The notes under the pieces: model-generated
Database searches by the model: none
Seen by the model: only the letters and a program-made list of their open reading frames with translations
What the model was told of the DNA's origin: nothing
Translations under genes and position numbers: made by a program
In this document: positions 7,218-14,451 of the stretch, piece after piece
How positions within the stretch are numbered: the first letter of the stretch is position 1
Layout: every line of letters starts with the position of its first letter
DNA from: a virus
Length of the DNA: 21,337 nucleotides
Strand: one strand, 5' to 3'
Virus record (IMG/VR): IMGVR_UViG_3300044647_001496
Coordinates: 1-21,337 of that record

Positions 7218-8096
7218 TTAAGCCGCCACGCGGCCGTCGATGATTCTTGCGATGGGGCGACCGGCCACATCTTCTGACTTGTGCGCAAAGCCCAACTCGG
7301 GCATCGCGTGATCCTCGTAAGGCAGGTGCGCTGAGATGTTGTTCACCTGCGCCTGATGCTTGGGGCACCAGACCGTGGCCGGCGCCTTGCGACTCATGCA
7401 CGCTGTGCAAATGTGGCCGTAGTCTGCATTGCGCGACTTGTCAGCGAGGTGATGCCAGCGGCCATCGCTGTCCTTGCCGTAGCGAGTCTCGTCATTCGGC
7501 ACGCCCTCGCGCTCCAAGTATTCCCATACATCCGCATCGGTCCAGTCCCGCATTGGGAAAAGCTGCGTTGGAGCGTCCGGTGTCCGCCGCACGTCCATGG
7601 CCAGCGGCACCTGCCCCTTGATCGGGTCAACGTCCGCCGACTTCTGCCCATGGAAACATGCGTCCCACGGCCAAGCAAACGAGCCGAGAGGGCGCGACAG
7701 GGCCTCCATACCACAACGCCATGGCTTACCCTCCACCGGCGCCTGTGTGCCCACGGCCACGATCAGCGCCGTGTGTTGGCCCCATTGCTGGTATTTTAGA
7801 AAGTCCACCTGATGGCTGCCATCCGGCGCCGTGCCATCGGTCAATGCAATGCGCCCCGGCGCGTAGTCGTAGACATCCAAGTCCCATGCGCGGGTCAGCA
7901 CATCGGCCAACTCGTAGCGGTCGCGGAACCACGGTTCGCGGTATTGCACGCATGGCAGCTTCACCCCGACCTTGTGGACGAGCAGGTGCAGCATTGCCGT
8001 TGAGTCCTTGCCACCGCTCCAAAGCACGCAGGGATTGCGGAACTCGGAGATCCAGCGTTCCGCCTTGCGGCAAGTGTCTGTGATTAGTCGCTCCAT
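7218..8096 (-). CDS. PAPS reductase family PP-loop enzyme (CysH/DndC-like)
   Basis: A 292-aa N-type ATP pyrophosphatase fold protein. The PP-loop is SGGKDS at 27-32, directly after the first strand (CVLW). Further family marks are QYREPWFRDRYELAD (51-65), WDACFHGQKSADVDP (144-158) and FPMRDWTDADVWEYL (180-194). Such enzymes activate or reduce sulfur compounds (CysH, CysD) or insert sulfur into nucleic acid (DndC, TtcA-like). The C-terminal ECGLH motif of assimilatory CysH is absent. Instead there is C230-x2-C233-x10-C244, with C128 and C147 nearby, which could bind a metal or Fe-S cluster. It starts by TAATG overlap with the 320-aa virion-type gene, so it is expressed late with structural genes. 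The family is firm; the reaction is unknown. Confidence 0.85.
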   Translation of the reverse strand: MERLITDTCRKAERWISEFRNPCVLWSGGKDSTAMLHLLVHKVGVKLPCVQYREPWFRDRYELADVLTRAWDLDVYDYAPGRIALTDGTAPDGSHQVDFLKYQQWGQHTALIVAVGTQAPVEGKPWRCGMEALSRPLGSFAWPWDACFHGQKSADVDPIKGQVPLAMDVRRTPDAPTQLFPMRDWTDADVWEYLEREGVPNDETRYGKDSDGRWHHLADKSRNADYGHICTACMSRKAPATVWCPKHQAQVNNISAHLPYEDHAMPELGFAHKSEDVAGRPIARIIDGRVAA

Positions 8097-9058
8097 TAGA
8101 TAGCGAGGCCCGCACCCATGAGCAGGCCGCCACCAATCCCGCCGGCCATCCCCATCATGCCCTGCTGGCCAAGCGCGCCAGACTGCATCCTCGCCGCCTG
8201 AAGGGCGGACTGATTGTTCATGTAGGAGTTGTAATTGCTTGCCGCCATATTCGCGTTGAAACTGGCAACGTTTCCAGCCATCTGGTTTGCGCCATCAAAT
8301 GCGCGGCCAACCTGCTGCATCTGGTTGCCCTGAGTCATGCCGCTGTAATTGAGGCCGGGTCCGAGCGCTCGGGCATACGGATCAGCTCCGAGAAGATTTC
8401 CAGCACCGGCGAAATACATATTCGCCAGATTCATCCGGCGGCCGGTGACGTTGTTGATGAACTGATCGTTCGCCGCAGCAGCGAATCCTTGGCGCTCACG
8501 CTCGCGGGCAGAGGCGGCGGCATCGCGGTTAAGGATCTCAGCGGCAGAGCTACCAAGACTTGTGCCAAGACCGCGAGCTGAGAACGCAGCGCGGGCCGAC
8601 TGCTGTGCTGCACGCTCCTGCTCTGCCGACAGCGACCGGCCAAGGGCCAGCTCACGTTCACCTTGGTCATAGAGCGACTGCTCGATGCTTGTCGGACTTG
8701 CTGCGTCCGGCGACATGTCGGCGATGGCCAAGCCTTGGCGGATGCGAGCGAGGGCGTCGATGGTCTGGCGATTCGGCTCGGACATTCCGACCTGCACGCG
8801 CTCAAAGGTTCCGTCCTTCTTCTGGCGGACCTCATAGACCGGCTGCGGCTTGTCGCCGAGGCGACCGGAGATGGCGTCAACTGTTCCGAGCGACAGGGAT
8901 TCCAGCGCCGGATAGTTTTCGATCATCGAAGCATACTGCTGCTTGATCTGTTCCTTCGCTGCGGCCGACGAAGCGGCCATGATTGCGTTAAAGTCTAACG
9001 GTGCAGCCTGTGGCGGCGCCGACGATTTCTTAGATTTTCCTCCTCCACCTCCACCCAT
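8096..9058 (-). CDS. Putative internal virion protein, Gly-rich ends
   Basis: A 320-aa protein with the best Shine-Dalgarno in the window (AGGAGG, 8 bases before the ATG). It starts with six glycines and a basic patch (GKSKK). The middle is a long charged, Ala-rich helical region (IEQSLYDQGERELALGRSL; DAAASARERERQGFAAAAND). The C-terminus is Asn/Met/Gln-rich and ends in a hydrophobic Gly/Met segment (GMAGGIGGGLLMGAGLAI) that could insert into a membrane. This pattern resembles ejection or internal core proteins of podoviruses, which help move DNA across the envelope. No catalytic motif is visible. Assignment rests on composition and its place between nozzle/fibre genes and the giant protein. 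Confidence 0.75.
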   Translation of the reverse strand: MGGGGGGKSKKSSAPPQAAPLDFNAIMAASSAAAKEQIKQQYASMIENYPALESLSLGTVDAISGRLGDKPQPVYEVRQKKDGTFERVQVGMSEPNRQTIDALARIRQGLAIADMSPDAASPTSIEQSLYDQGERELALGRSLSAEQERAAQQSARAAFSARGLGTSLGSSAAEILNRDAAASARERERQGFAAAANDQFINNVTGRRMNLANMYFAGAGNLLGADPYARALGPGLNYSGMTQGNQMQQVGRAFDGANQMAGNVASFNANMAASNYNSYMNNQSALQAARMQSGALGQQGMMGMAGGIGGGLLMGAGLAI

Positions 9059-9062
9059 AGTT

Positions 9063-9413
9063 TTATCCTCCTACTTTCTTGCTAAGTTTCGCCCAATCGT
9101 GGGCCTTTGTTTCAAAACTGTTGTGTCGGCACCATAACGCCCATCTCTGAGGGCGGCTCGCCACACGCATGAAGTGCCAAACAGGGTTTGCGCAACCAAC
9201 AGCAGCAGCCAGCTCAACGAACCAAGCATTTGGTTCACCTTCATTGCGCATCTCCTTTTGCTCCGCATCCCAATGCACCTCCCGAGCCAACAAGAAAATT
9301 TTGTCGGTTGAGTAGACAAGTCCGTTCGTAAGATGCCATCCGAGTGTTTCCTCGAAGGTCTCTTCCGTGACGTGCTCGTCGTGCCATTGTTTTGCGCGTT
9401 GCCATGGGGTCAT
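9063..9413 (-). CDS. Hypothetical small phage protein
   Basis: A 116-aa, soluble, Trp/His-rich protein (WHDEHVTEETFEETLGWHL near the start; PVWHFMRVASRPQRWALWCRH towards the end). It has no signal peptide, transmembrane segment or catalytic motif that I recognise. Its ATG overlaps the stop of the 248-aa fibre-like gene as ATGA (9410-9413), so translation is probably coupled to that gene, and it ends 4 bases before the next ATG. The position directly after a fibre gene would fit a fibre-assembly or attachment helper, but nothing in the sequence proves it. Confidence 0.7.
   Translation of the reverse strand: MTPWQRAKQWHDEHVTEETFEETLGWHLTNGLVYSTDKIFLLAREVHWDAEQKEMRNEGEPNAWFVELAAAVGCANPVWHFMRVASRPQRWALWCRHNSFETKAHDWAKLSKKVGG
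9067..9072 (-). promoter_or_regulatory. Consensus ribosome binding site for 320-aa gene
   Basis: AGGAGG on the - strand, 8 bases before the ATG at 9058. It lies inside the last codons of the 116-aa gene (VGG before the TAA), so one stretch serves both as coding sequence and as ribosome entry. It suggests a product needed in higher amount than its coupled neighbours. Confidence 0.8.
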
Positions 9414-10156
9414 CGGAAAACAGCGACAGAGACTTCTCCAAGATCCACCTTTGCTCCGTTCAGACTGTTTCCAGACAAAATGCTGAGTGTTGTTGTTGTT
9501 TTGTCCGAAGCACCCGTTGACGTTGCTCCCTTGACTGAAACAATGCGGTCCACAAGACTTGTCGTGCTGCCGTTGGTTATACCCATGACCGCGTAGTTGG
9601 CGTCTGGAAGCGCCGTTGTAAAAGTTATCGTAAAGTCTCCAGTGCCGTTCCGAAGGACGCTAGTGACGTTGCCGCTGGCGCGAATCAATCGGTTGGTGTT
9701 GCTTGTCGATGTCGTGTTGGTGGTGTCCTTAGTTCCATCAAAGCTGACCCACGCTCGGCAGCCGAAAATCGGCGCTGATCCGGCAGACAAATCGCTGCCG
9801 CTTCCGTCCTTGGCTACGCCGTTGAGCTTTGCTGCCGTTACCGTTGGCGCAATGGACGAATAGGGGACTTTCCGCAACGCACTGGCCGAAGCATCATGCA
9901 CCAGAAATTCGTCAGTATCAGCCAGCGGGTCTGCGATAGTTGTCTGCGACGTGATGGCGCTGGCTGCCAGTTTGCCGCCACCAGCCGCTCCGGTTACTGC
10001 TCCGGTGGCGAGCTTGGATGCCGTGACTTCGCCATCGTCAATGGTCACGGAGACGCTAGGAGTCTGAGACGAGTTGAGTTTTTCGGGAGTGACGGTCTCG
10101 CCGGAAATCCATCCGGTCGGATTGTTGTAGCCCTTGGTGACTGTTACTGTTGCCAT
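9410..10156 (-). CDS. Tail-fibre-like protein (248 aa)
   Basis: The N-terminus (MATVTVTKGYNNPTGWISGE) and the linker with ASKLATGAVT and KLAASAIT units are typical of phage fibre and appendage proteins. The C-terminal half (about 125-248) has the common fibre module: APIFGCRAWVSFDG, then LIRASGNVTSVLRNGTGDF and FTTALPDANYAVMG, a Ser/Thr/Gly-rich beta fold. It likely forms a trimeric virion appendage involved in host contact. There is a short gap after the nozzle gene and an ATGA overlap with the 116-aa gene. No Shine-Dalgarno sequence is seen. A structural role is well supported; whether it binds the receptor or decorates the capsid is open. Confidence 0.82.
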   Translation of the reverse strand: MATVTVTKGYNNPTGWISGETVTPEKLNSSQTPSVSVTIDDGEVTASKLATGAVTGAAGGGKLAASAITSQTTIADPLADTDEFLVHDASASALRKVPYSSIAPTVTAAKLNGVAKDGSGSDLSAGSAPIFGCRAWVSFDGTKDTTNTTSTSNTNRLIRASGNVTSVLRNGTGDFTITFTTALPDANYAVMGITNGSTTSLVDRIVSVKGATSTGASDKTTTTLSILSGNSLNGAKVDLGEVSVAVFR

Positions 10157-10162
10157 AATTGA

Positions 10163-12163
10163 TTAAGCTGCGTTGCGGGTTTCGGTGTCTGGTAAGCTCT
10201 TTGGCGATGCCTCAATGGACGCGGATCTGATTTCTGGGCGTCCGTTGGCGGTCTCGTAGATGACCTCTGCGGCGTGCGCTTTGTAGCGGATCGGCCACTT
10301 CATGTTGTAGTCCTCGCTGGAGCCGTTGCTGTTGGTCAGCGTTCCGATAGCGCTTTCTGTGTCTGGGTTGATTGTTCCAATCTTGGTCGTCACGCTGGCA
10401 CCGGAAGGAATAACGACATCGGCGACAGTGCGCAGGAATCGCTTGCTGTGCATGCTGCCGAAGTTGTAGCGGCGGGTTTTGATTTTTCCTGCGACCGACT
10501 GGAGTTGGGTGACATTCTGGTCAACCGGATCGTCGCCGCCTTCCAGCTCATCGAGCAGCATCAACTTTCCAGCCACGTTGCTGATGACAACTCGACGGCG
10601 GTTGGCGATGTCGCAGACGATGAAGGTGTTTACGCCGAAGCCGTAGATGTCCTTGGACTCCCACTGCTCGTTAAGTTGGTTGTAGATGAAGACGCCGTTG
10701 TTGCTGTCGGTCGCATTGGCCAGCGGGACGGCCAAGTAGTAGCGATTGTCAAAGTAGAAGCCGACAGAGTCACCGGCCAGCGATGCGTTGAGATCGCTGA
10801 TCTGGTCGTTAATGGCATCCGAGAGCGGCTTGGTGTCTCCACGCAGCTTGAGGTCGAGGCGGCTGTCGAGGCGGTAGACGCCGTTGTCCGATAGAAAGTA
10901 GATGTATTGTCCTGCCGTGGCGATGGACCGGCGGGCACGGCAGCCGATCTCATCGGTGAGCAGCGTCAGCGAGCTGATGCCGGTCTCGGTCGTGAAGTCC
11001 GATCCGTCCGGCGTAGGATACTGCGCGATGTTGGCGATCCAGATGGACTTGCGGCAGAAGACAAGCGCTGTGCCGTCAACCCATGGATGCACTGCGACAA
11101 CAAAGTCATTGCCGCCAACGCCGACTCGGAAGCTCTGCCAGTAGATGTCGAACACATCGGGATCAAGGATGTCGCTGATTAGGACGTTCTGCTTGCCGTC
11201 AGGAACGATGAGGCGGTTATTGATGTAGTTGGCCCATGCTGTTGAGCGCAGGCGGCGGTAGCTTATGCCGACATCGGGAATGCCCGAGGTAGTGCGGACA
11301 AAGTTGGTTGAAGGACTGAGGCTCCAATAGAGAGGCGGCTTGACGCGGCGGACGGCGATGTTGGCCGAGGCATCTGTCGCCGTGCCGCTCGGCACTGTAA
11401 TCGTGAAGCTGTTGGTCGATGCCGTGGCGACTTGATATTCGTGGCCGTCAAAGGCGGCACTAGCCGACCCTTCGATGCGCACGCGCATTCCAGCCGTGTA
11501 GCCATGCGCGTCCACGTTGACCGTTGCCGTGGTTGAGGAAACCACAATTCCTGACGCATTGGTGTATTTGGTTTCCCATCCCTGCTGCGTGGAGTCGGCC
11601 TCTCGCAAGATATAAAGTCGGTCAAAGGCTTGCAGCATGCTGACCTTGTCGGTCGGCTCAATCGTCTCATCCACCGAGGTCGGATAGGTGATCTCGGCAG
11701 GCAGTGATCCGGCAACAATCTCCTCGCCGGTCTCGGTCTCAAAGTTGTCGGTTGCGCTGGCTGCCAGCAAATCGCCCCAAGCTGCGGACGAGAAGTTGGT
11801 CCCTTCCGGCAGGAACGTATAGGCGCGGTCAGGTCCGGCGAGCACGATAACTTCCATGCTGCTGTTCTGGTCAGGCGAGCGGACAACGGCCGCCGAGAAA
11901 ATGCCGCCGCTGTAAATGGACTGAACAACCGGCTCATTTGGCGATGGGTTAAGAACAAAGGGCACTGTCAATGGAGTGGTGCCCGGAGCGATATCGTCAG
12001 CCAGTCTCTTGGCTCCCTTGCGAGTCACCGCCACTCCGCGATCCAGCCGCATGTTCTCCGAGAGTTGGAGCATGCCATCGGGCAACGTCACAGGATTCAA
12101 CCGGCTGGCGTAGCCGATAAACCCTTGATCGCCGTCGCGCAAAACTGGTGACTCAAGTGCCAT
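10163..12163 (-). CDS. Tail nozzle protein, T7 gp12 / tail tubular B-like
   Basis: A 666-aa protein of the size and style of podovirus nozzle proteins, which form the distal end of the short tail through a beta-propeller-like hexamer. Supporting segments: the N-terminal PVTLPDGMLQLSENMRLDRG followed by TRKGAKRL (24-53), a hallmark of this group; propeller-like strands with YFLSDNGVYRLD (422-433) and FYFDNRYYLAVPL (469-481); and FIYNQLNEQWESKDIYGFG (492-510). Residues about 202-275 form an inserted Ig-like or ubiquitin-like beta module (DAHGYTAGMRVRIEG) that also occurs in the long fibre. It follows the 259-aa fibre gene by 5 bases. The alternative is a P22 gp10-like hub; both are tail-tip proteins. 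Confidence 0.8.
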   Translation of the reverse strand: MALESPVLRDGDQGFIGYASRLNPVTLPDGMLQLSENMRLDRGVAVTRKGAKRLADDIAPGTTPLTVPFVLNPSPNEPVVQSIYSGGIFSAAVVRSPDQNSSMEVIVLAGPDRAYTFLPEGTNFSSAAWGDLLAASATDNFETETGEEIVAGSLPAEITYPTSVDETIEPTDKVSMLQAFDRLYILREADSTQQGWETKYTNASGIVVSSTTATVNVDAHGYTAGMRVRIEGSASAAFDGHEYQVATASTNSFTITVPSGTATDASANIAVRRVKPPLYWSLSPSTNFVRTTSGIPDVGISYRRLRSTAWANYINNRLIVPDGKQNVLISDILDPDVFDIYWQSFRVGVGGNDFVVAVHPWVDGTALVFCRKSIWIANIAQYPTPDGSDFTTETGISSLTLLTDEIGCRARRSIATAGQYIYFLSDNGVYRLDSRLDLKLRGDTKPLSDAINDQISDLNASLAGDSVGFYFDNRYYLAVPLANATDSNNGVFIYNQLNEQWESKDIYGFGVNTFIVCDIANRRRVVISNVAGKLMLLDELEGGDDPVDQNVTQLQSVAGKIKTRRYNFGSMHSKRFLRTVADVVIPSGASVTTKIGTINPDTESAIGTLTNSNGSSEDYNMKWPIRYKAHAAEVIYETANGRPEIRSASIEASPKSLPDTETRNAA

Positions 12164-12168
12164 TAAAA

Positions 12169-12948
12169 TTAAGCAACAACAGATTTGATTACGGCAAAGC
12201 CGATTACGATGGCCTCGCTAAGACTTCCGGCAGTGATGTTGCGCACGTTGATGCTGGCCGATCCTGCGGCTGCCTGCGCGTTGAGCGCGTAGGCTCCCGC
12301 CGTGCCGCCAGAGACGTGGTTGAGCACCAAGAGGTCGTTGGCGGCGATGGCACTGTTGGTCAATGTGAACGTCACAGTGGTGTTTGCGCTAAGAGCGGCA
12401 TTGTGCATCGTGATGCGGCCGGTGACCGTGTTCAGCGTCACGCTGGTCGATTTGCTGGTAAGCTGCGTCTCCGCGCCGCCTGCTCCGGTTGCGTATCCAA
12501 TGCCTGCCGTGGCCGAGCTGCTGGTGATGGCGCCTGTGCTTGGCACCGAGGTGAAGCTGGTTGCCGTGACAGCACCACAGCTCACGGCTCCGCATGTCAG
12601 CGCGCCGCTCGTCAGATCCAAAGGCGTGTTGCCTGCGCCGGATGCAATGAGACCGACCTCCTGCAAGCTGTCGAGCAGGTCGGCGGTGAGGGCGGGCTGA
12701 TCGACCGGCGTGGCGTTCCAGAATCCAAGGAGCTGGTTAGTCGCTGTACCGATCTTGGTGCCGGTCGTTGTTGCCAAAGCCAAGTTGGTGCCAGCGGCAA
12801 CCGTTTTGTTACCGGCGATACCAAGCGTTGCTGCCGTCAGGTTGCTGACGCTGATCTTTTTGGTAACGCCACCGTCCTCAATGGGAACGATGTCTGTTGA
12901 GTCAGGCGTTGCGGCGAGTTCCGTTAGTTGTCCGATTGTTTTTGCCAT
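12169..12948 (-). CDS. Fibre/appendage-like protein (259 aa)
   Basis: The N-terminus (KTIGQLTELAATPDSTDIVP followed by EDGGVTKKISVSNL) is a common start of phage fibre and head-fibre proteins, followed by an Ala/Thr/Gly-rich body. The segment LLGFWNATPVDQPA (73-86) matches the frequent fibre motif in which an aromatic-glycine or asparagine is followed by ATPV-Q-PA. The remainder is beta-rich (VTLNTVTGRITMHNAALSAN; TVTFTLTNSAI), as expected of a fibrous trimer. It sits between the amidase (2-base gap) and the nozzle (5-base gap). It is likely a structural appendage; the site of attachment is unknown. Confidence 0.78.
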   Translation of the reverse strand: MAKTIGQLTELAATPDSTDIVPIEDGGVTKKISVSNLTAATLGIAGNKTVAAGTNLALATTTGTKIGTATNQLLGFWNATPVDQPALTADLLDSLQEVGLIASGAGNTPLDLTSGALTCGAVSCGAVTATSFTSVPSTGAITSSSATAGIGYATGAGGAETQLTSKSTSVTLNTVTGRITMHNAALSANTTVTFTLTNSAIAANDLLVLNHVSGGTAGAYALNAQAAAGSASINVRNITAGSLSEAIVIGFAVIKSVVA

Positions 12949-12950
12949 AA

Positions 12951-13538
12951 TTATTTAAGCGCCGATCTCAGTCGGCTTTTGAAGCGCGCCGCATCGGCGG
13001 GCGAGATGTCTGTTTTGCGTGTTGGTGCAACCTGCTGGTGCGTCAAGATGCGCGTCATCGGGATGCCCCACTTCTTCATGCGAGGCGCCAAGTATTCGAT
13101 GGCGCTGTCCATGGCTGCTTCCTCAAGCGGGCGGTCATAGGTGTTGCCTTCCCAGCTCACTCCGAGGCTCCATGAGTTAAGATCCGGCCGTCCAAGCCAG
13201 CTCGACTTGCCAGCATGCCAGCAGCGGTCAGTGTCTTCGGCGAATACTGTCCGGCGGCCGTCGCGGGCAATGAGAACGTGATAACTCACCTTACTTGCGG
13301 GATTGGCGATCCATTCGCATCCACCAAGATAGCTTCCGTCGCTGTGGTGCAGGATGATCGCCTCCGGTGTAATCCGGTTGGTTTGCTTGTTCGGCGTGAA
13401 TACCTTCCGCTCGTTGTAGGTCTTGTCGGGTCTTGCGGGCGTGTAGGTTGTTGTGGATACGGATGGCAAGCTCGGCAAGGCAGGCCGATGGCCAGTCTCG
13501 GATCGTTTGCCAAACAGTCTCTTTATCCATTTCCACAT
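12951..13538 (-). CDS. Endolysin, N-acetylmuramoyl-L-alanine amidase (Amidase_2)
   Basis: A 195-aa zinc amidase that would cut the bond between N-acetylmuramate and L-alanine in peptidoglycan at the end of infection. The first zinc histidine lies in IILHHSDGS (H64/H65). The distal motif THQQVAPTRKTDISP gives H167, the catalytic-type K175 and D177, in the same arrangement as T7 lysozyme and AmpD. DRCWHAGKS (H108) is the family's central motif. Residues 1-12 (MWKWIKRLFGKR) are basic and Trp-rich, with no signal peptide. They may help membrane contact; export would need the holin-like proteins. The start shares one base with the stop of the lipoprotein gene (TGATG). The identification is confident. 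Confidence 0.93.
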   Translation of the reverse strand: MWKWIKRLFGKRSETGHRPALPSLPSVSTTTYTPARPDKTYNERKVFTPNKQTNRITPEAIILHHSDGSYLGGCEWIANPASKVSYHVLIARDGRRTVFAEDTDRCWHAGKSSWLGRPDLNSWSLGVSWEGNTYDRPLEEAAMDSAIEYLAPRMKKWGIPMTRILTHQQVAPTRKTDISPADAARFKSRLRSALK

Positions 13539-13780
13539 CAGCGTGTCGGTTTAATGACTTCTTTTCCGCCGCCGCTCCACTGGCGCAGACCGGCCTGCAC
13601 AACACCGGCCCAATTCGGCTTATACTCCACCGCAACGCGCAGCTTCAGCGTTCCCAACTCTCCGGCCTTGGTCGTGCCCATGTCGGTCGGAGGAATTGGG
13701 AAGCTAACGCATCCAGCCACAAGAGCAGCCCAAGCTAACGCGAGGATCGCAGTGGCAATGAACTTCGGCGCGCGGCGCAT
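13538..13780 (-). CDS. Small lipoprotein in lysis cassette, outer-spanin candidate
   Basis: An 80-aa protein with a basic start (MRRAPK), a hydrophobic core and a lipobox (LVAGC, Cys24), so about 57 mature residues attached to a membrane, likely the outer one. A Pro-rich stretch follows the cysteine (SFPIPPTD), as in Rz1-type outer spanins, then LGTLKLRVAVEYKP and a basic tail. It overlaps the amidase start by TGATG and follows a holin-like gene by 7 bases, so its place in the lysis cassette is clear. No inner-membrane spanin partner with a coiled coil is visible, so it could be a stand-alone lysis lipoprotein or do something else. Confidence 0.72.
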   Translation of the reverse strand: MRRAPKFIATAILALAWAALVAGCVSFPIPPTDMGTTKAGELGTLKLRVAVEYKPNWAGVVQAGLRQWSGGGKEVIKPTR

Positions 13781-13787
13781 TATGGTT

Positions 13788-13961
13788 TCAGAGGCGAGCC
13801 GTGTTGTCCTTGGCCATAATTAAGCCCCAGCCAGCAGCTACGGCTGCGGCCAGCGCGCCAATGTCGGGGACTTGGCCGGTTCCGAGATACATTTTGGCGC
13901 CAGAGGCGACGGCGATGACGATGGCGAGAACGCCAGTCGTGGTTGTTTTCCAGTTACGCAT
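13788..13961 (-). CDS. Holin-like small membrane protein (57 aa)
   Basis: It starts at the ATG at 13961 (MRNWKTTTTGVLAIVIAVAS), preceded by a purine-rich ribosome binding site. The same frame runs upstream to 14030, but that part overlaps the preceding gene and is basic and not holin-like. Two hydrophobic segments (about 9-21 and 35-49) flank a short GTGQVPD turn, and the C-terminus is MAKDNTARL. This NWKTT start with the ending GLIMAKDN is a familiar pattern of small phage holin-like proteins. It would form lesions in the inner membrane that release or activate the amidase. Next to the amidase and lipoprotein genes the role is likely, but not proven. Confidence 0.75.
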   Translation of the reverse strand: MRNWKTTTTGVLAIVIAVASGAKMYLGTGQVPDIGALAAAVAAGWGLIMAKDNTARL

Positions 13962-13963
13962 AT

Positions 13964-14173
13964 TTACTTTTCCTTCCTTTTCTTTTGGATGTCGTGCAGC
14001 ACGCTGATGAGCGTTGCCACGCCGACACAAATTCCGATGATTAGACCAGCCACGCGGAGGGTGGTTTCGAGGTGAGGGAGCATTGAGAAGACGCTTGAGC
14101 CGATAGACGTGGCCGTGCCGATGACGCCTTTTTCCGTCGTGCTGAAGTTGTGATGAAAATACGACAGGCTCAT
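13964..14173 (-). CDS. Small single-pass membrane protein, second holin/antiholin candidate
   Basis: A 69-aa protein starting at the ATG at 14173, placed 7 bases after GAGGAG. A TTG at 14188 is in frame but lies on the wrong side of that ribosome binding site. It has a soluble N-terminus (MSLSYFHHNFSTTEKGV), one strong transmembrane helix (about 41-58, VAGLIIGICVGVATLISV) and a basic tail (KKRKEK). By the positive-inside rule the tail would stay in the cytoplasm. It ends 2 bases before the start of the 57-aa holin-like gene. The pair could be holin and antiholin, or two holins with different triggers; which is which cannot be told from the sequence. Confidence 0.7.
   Translation of the reverse strand: MSLSYFHHNFSTTEKGVIGTATSIGSSVFSMLPHLETTLRVAGLIIGICVGVATLISVLHDIQKKRKEK
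13971..13980 (-). promoter_or_regulatory. Purine-rich ribosome binding site, decides holin start
   Basis: An AAGGAAGGA-type run on the - strand about 9-10 bases before the ATG at 13961, inside the last codons of the upstream gene. It supports the 57-aa start over the in-frame upstream ATG at 14030. Confidence 0.6.
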
Positions 14174-14180
14174 CGCGCGG

Positions 14181-14186
14181 CTCCTC
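14181..14186 (-). promoter_or_regulatory. Ribosome binding site fixing the 69-aa start
   Basis: GAGGAG on the - strand, 7 bases before the ATG at 14173. It falls directly after the TTG at 14188, ruling that codon out as the more likely start. Confidence 0.7.
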
Positions 14187-14193
14187 AATGGTG

Positions 14194-14448
14194 TTACTTG
14201 CGGTAGGCGATCACCGTGCCGCTGTGCAGCTTGATGGCACTGAAGAAGCCGTCGAGGGTCGTGCCTGCCTTGATGAGCGCGGCGCTGGCCTCAGTGGCGT
14301 TCGCGGCGCCGGTGAGGTTGCCGGTCAGCGTGTGGAACTTGGTGTCGGTCATCACGTCGATGGAGACGATGTCAGCGGTGACGGTGCTTGTGTCGCCGAT
14401 GAATTGGCTGCCGGACGTGCGGTTGGTGATGCGGGTATTCGGGTGCAT
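14194..14448 (-). CDS. Small virion-type protein beginning MHPN (84 aa)
   Basis: An 84-aa, soluble, beta-rich protein (MHPNTRITNRTSGSQFIGD at the start; LDGFFSAIKLHSGTVIAYRK at the end). It has no signal peptide or transmembrane segment. The first residues MHPN and the following N-x-x-G pattern recall the 69-aa protein after the portal gene. The composition (Thr/Ser/Ala/Gly, no Cys) fits a head or tail decoration or joining protein. It lies between the adaptor-like gene (3-base gap) and the lysis cassette. The function is not known. Confidence 0.68.
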   Translation of the reverse strand: MHPNTRITNRTSGSQFIGDTSTVTADIVSIDVMTDTKFHTLTGNLTGAANATEASAALIKAGTTLDGFFSAIKLHSGTVIAYRK

Positions 14449-14451
14449 AAT

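Noticed and set aside
10274-10894. + strand open frame opposite the nozzle gene
   Set aside because: Val/Asp/Ala-rich antisense translation with no motif; the nozzle frame on the - strand carries recognisable structure.
12148-12900. Long + strand open frame (250 codons) opposite the 259-aa fibre gene
   Set aside because: Composition is Arg/Cys/Gly-rich with no coherent domain; it is the mirror of Ala/Thr-rich codons in a GC-rich fibre gene.
14174-14188. TTG start for the 69-aa membrane protein
   Set aside because: The GAGGAG ribosome binding site lies between the TTG and the ATG at 14173, so it can only serve the ATG.
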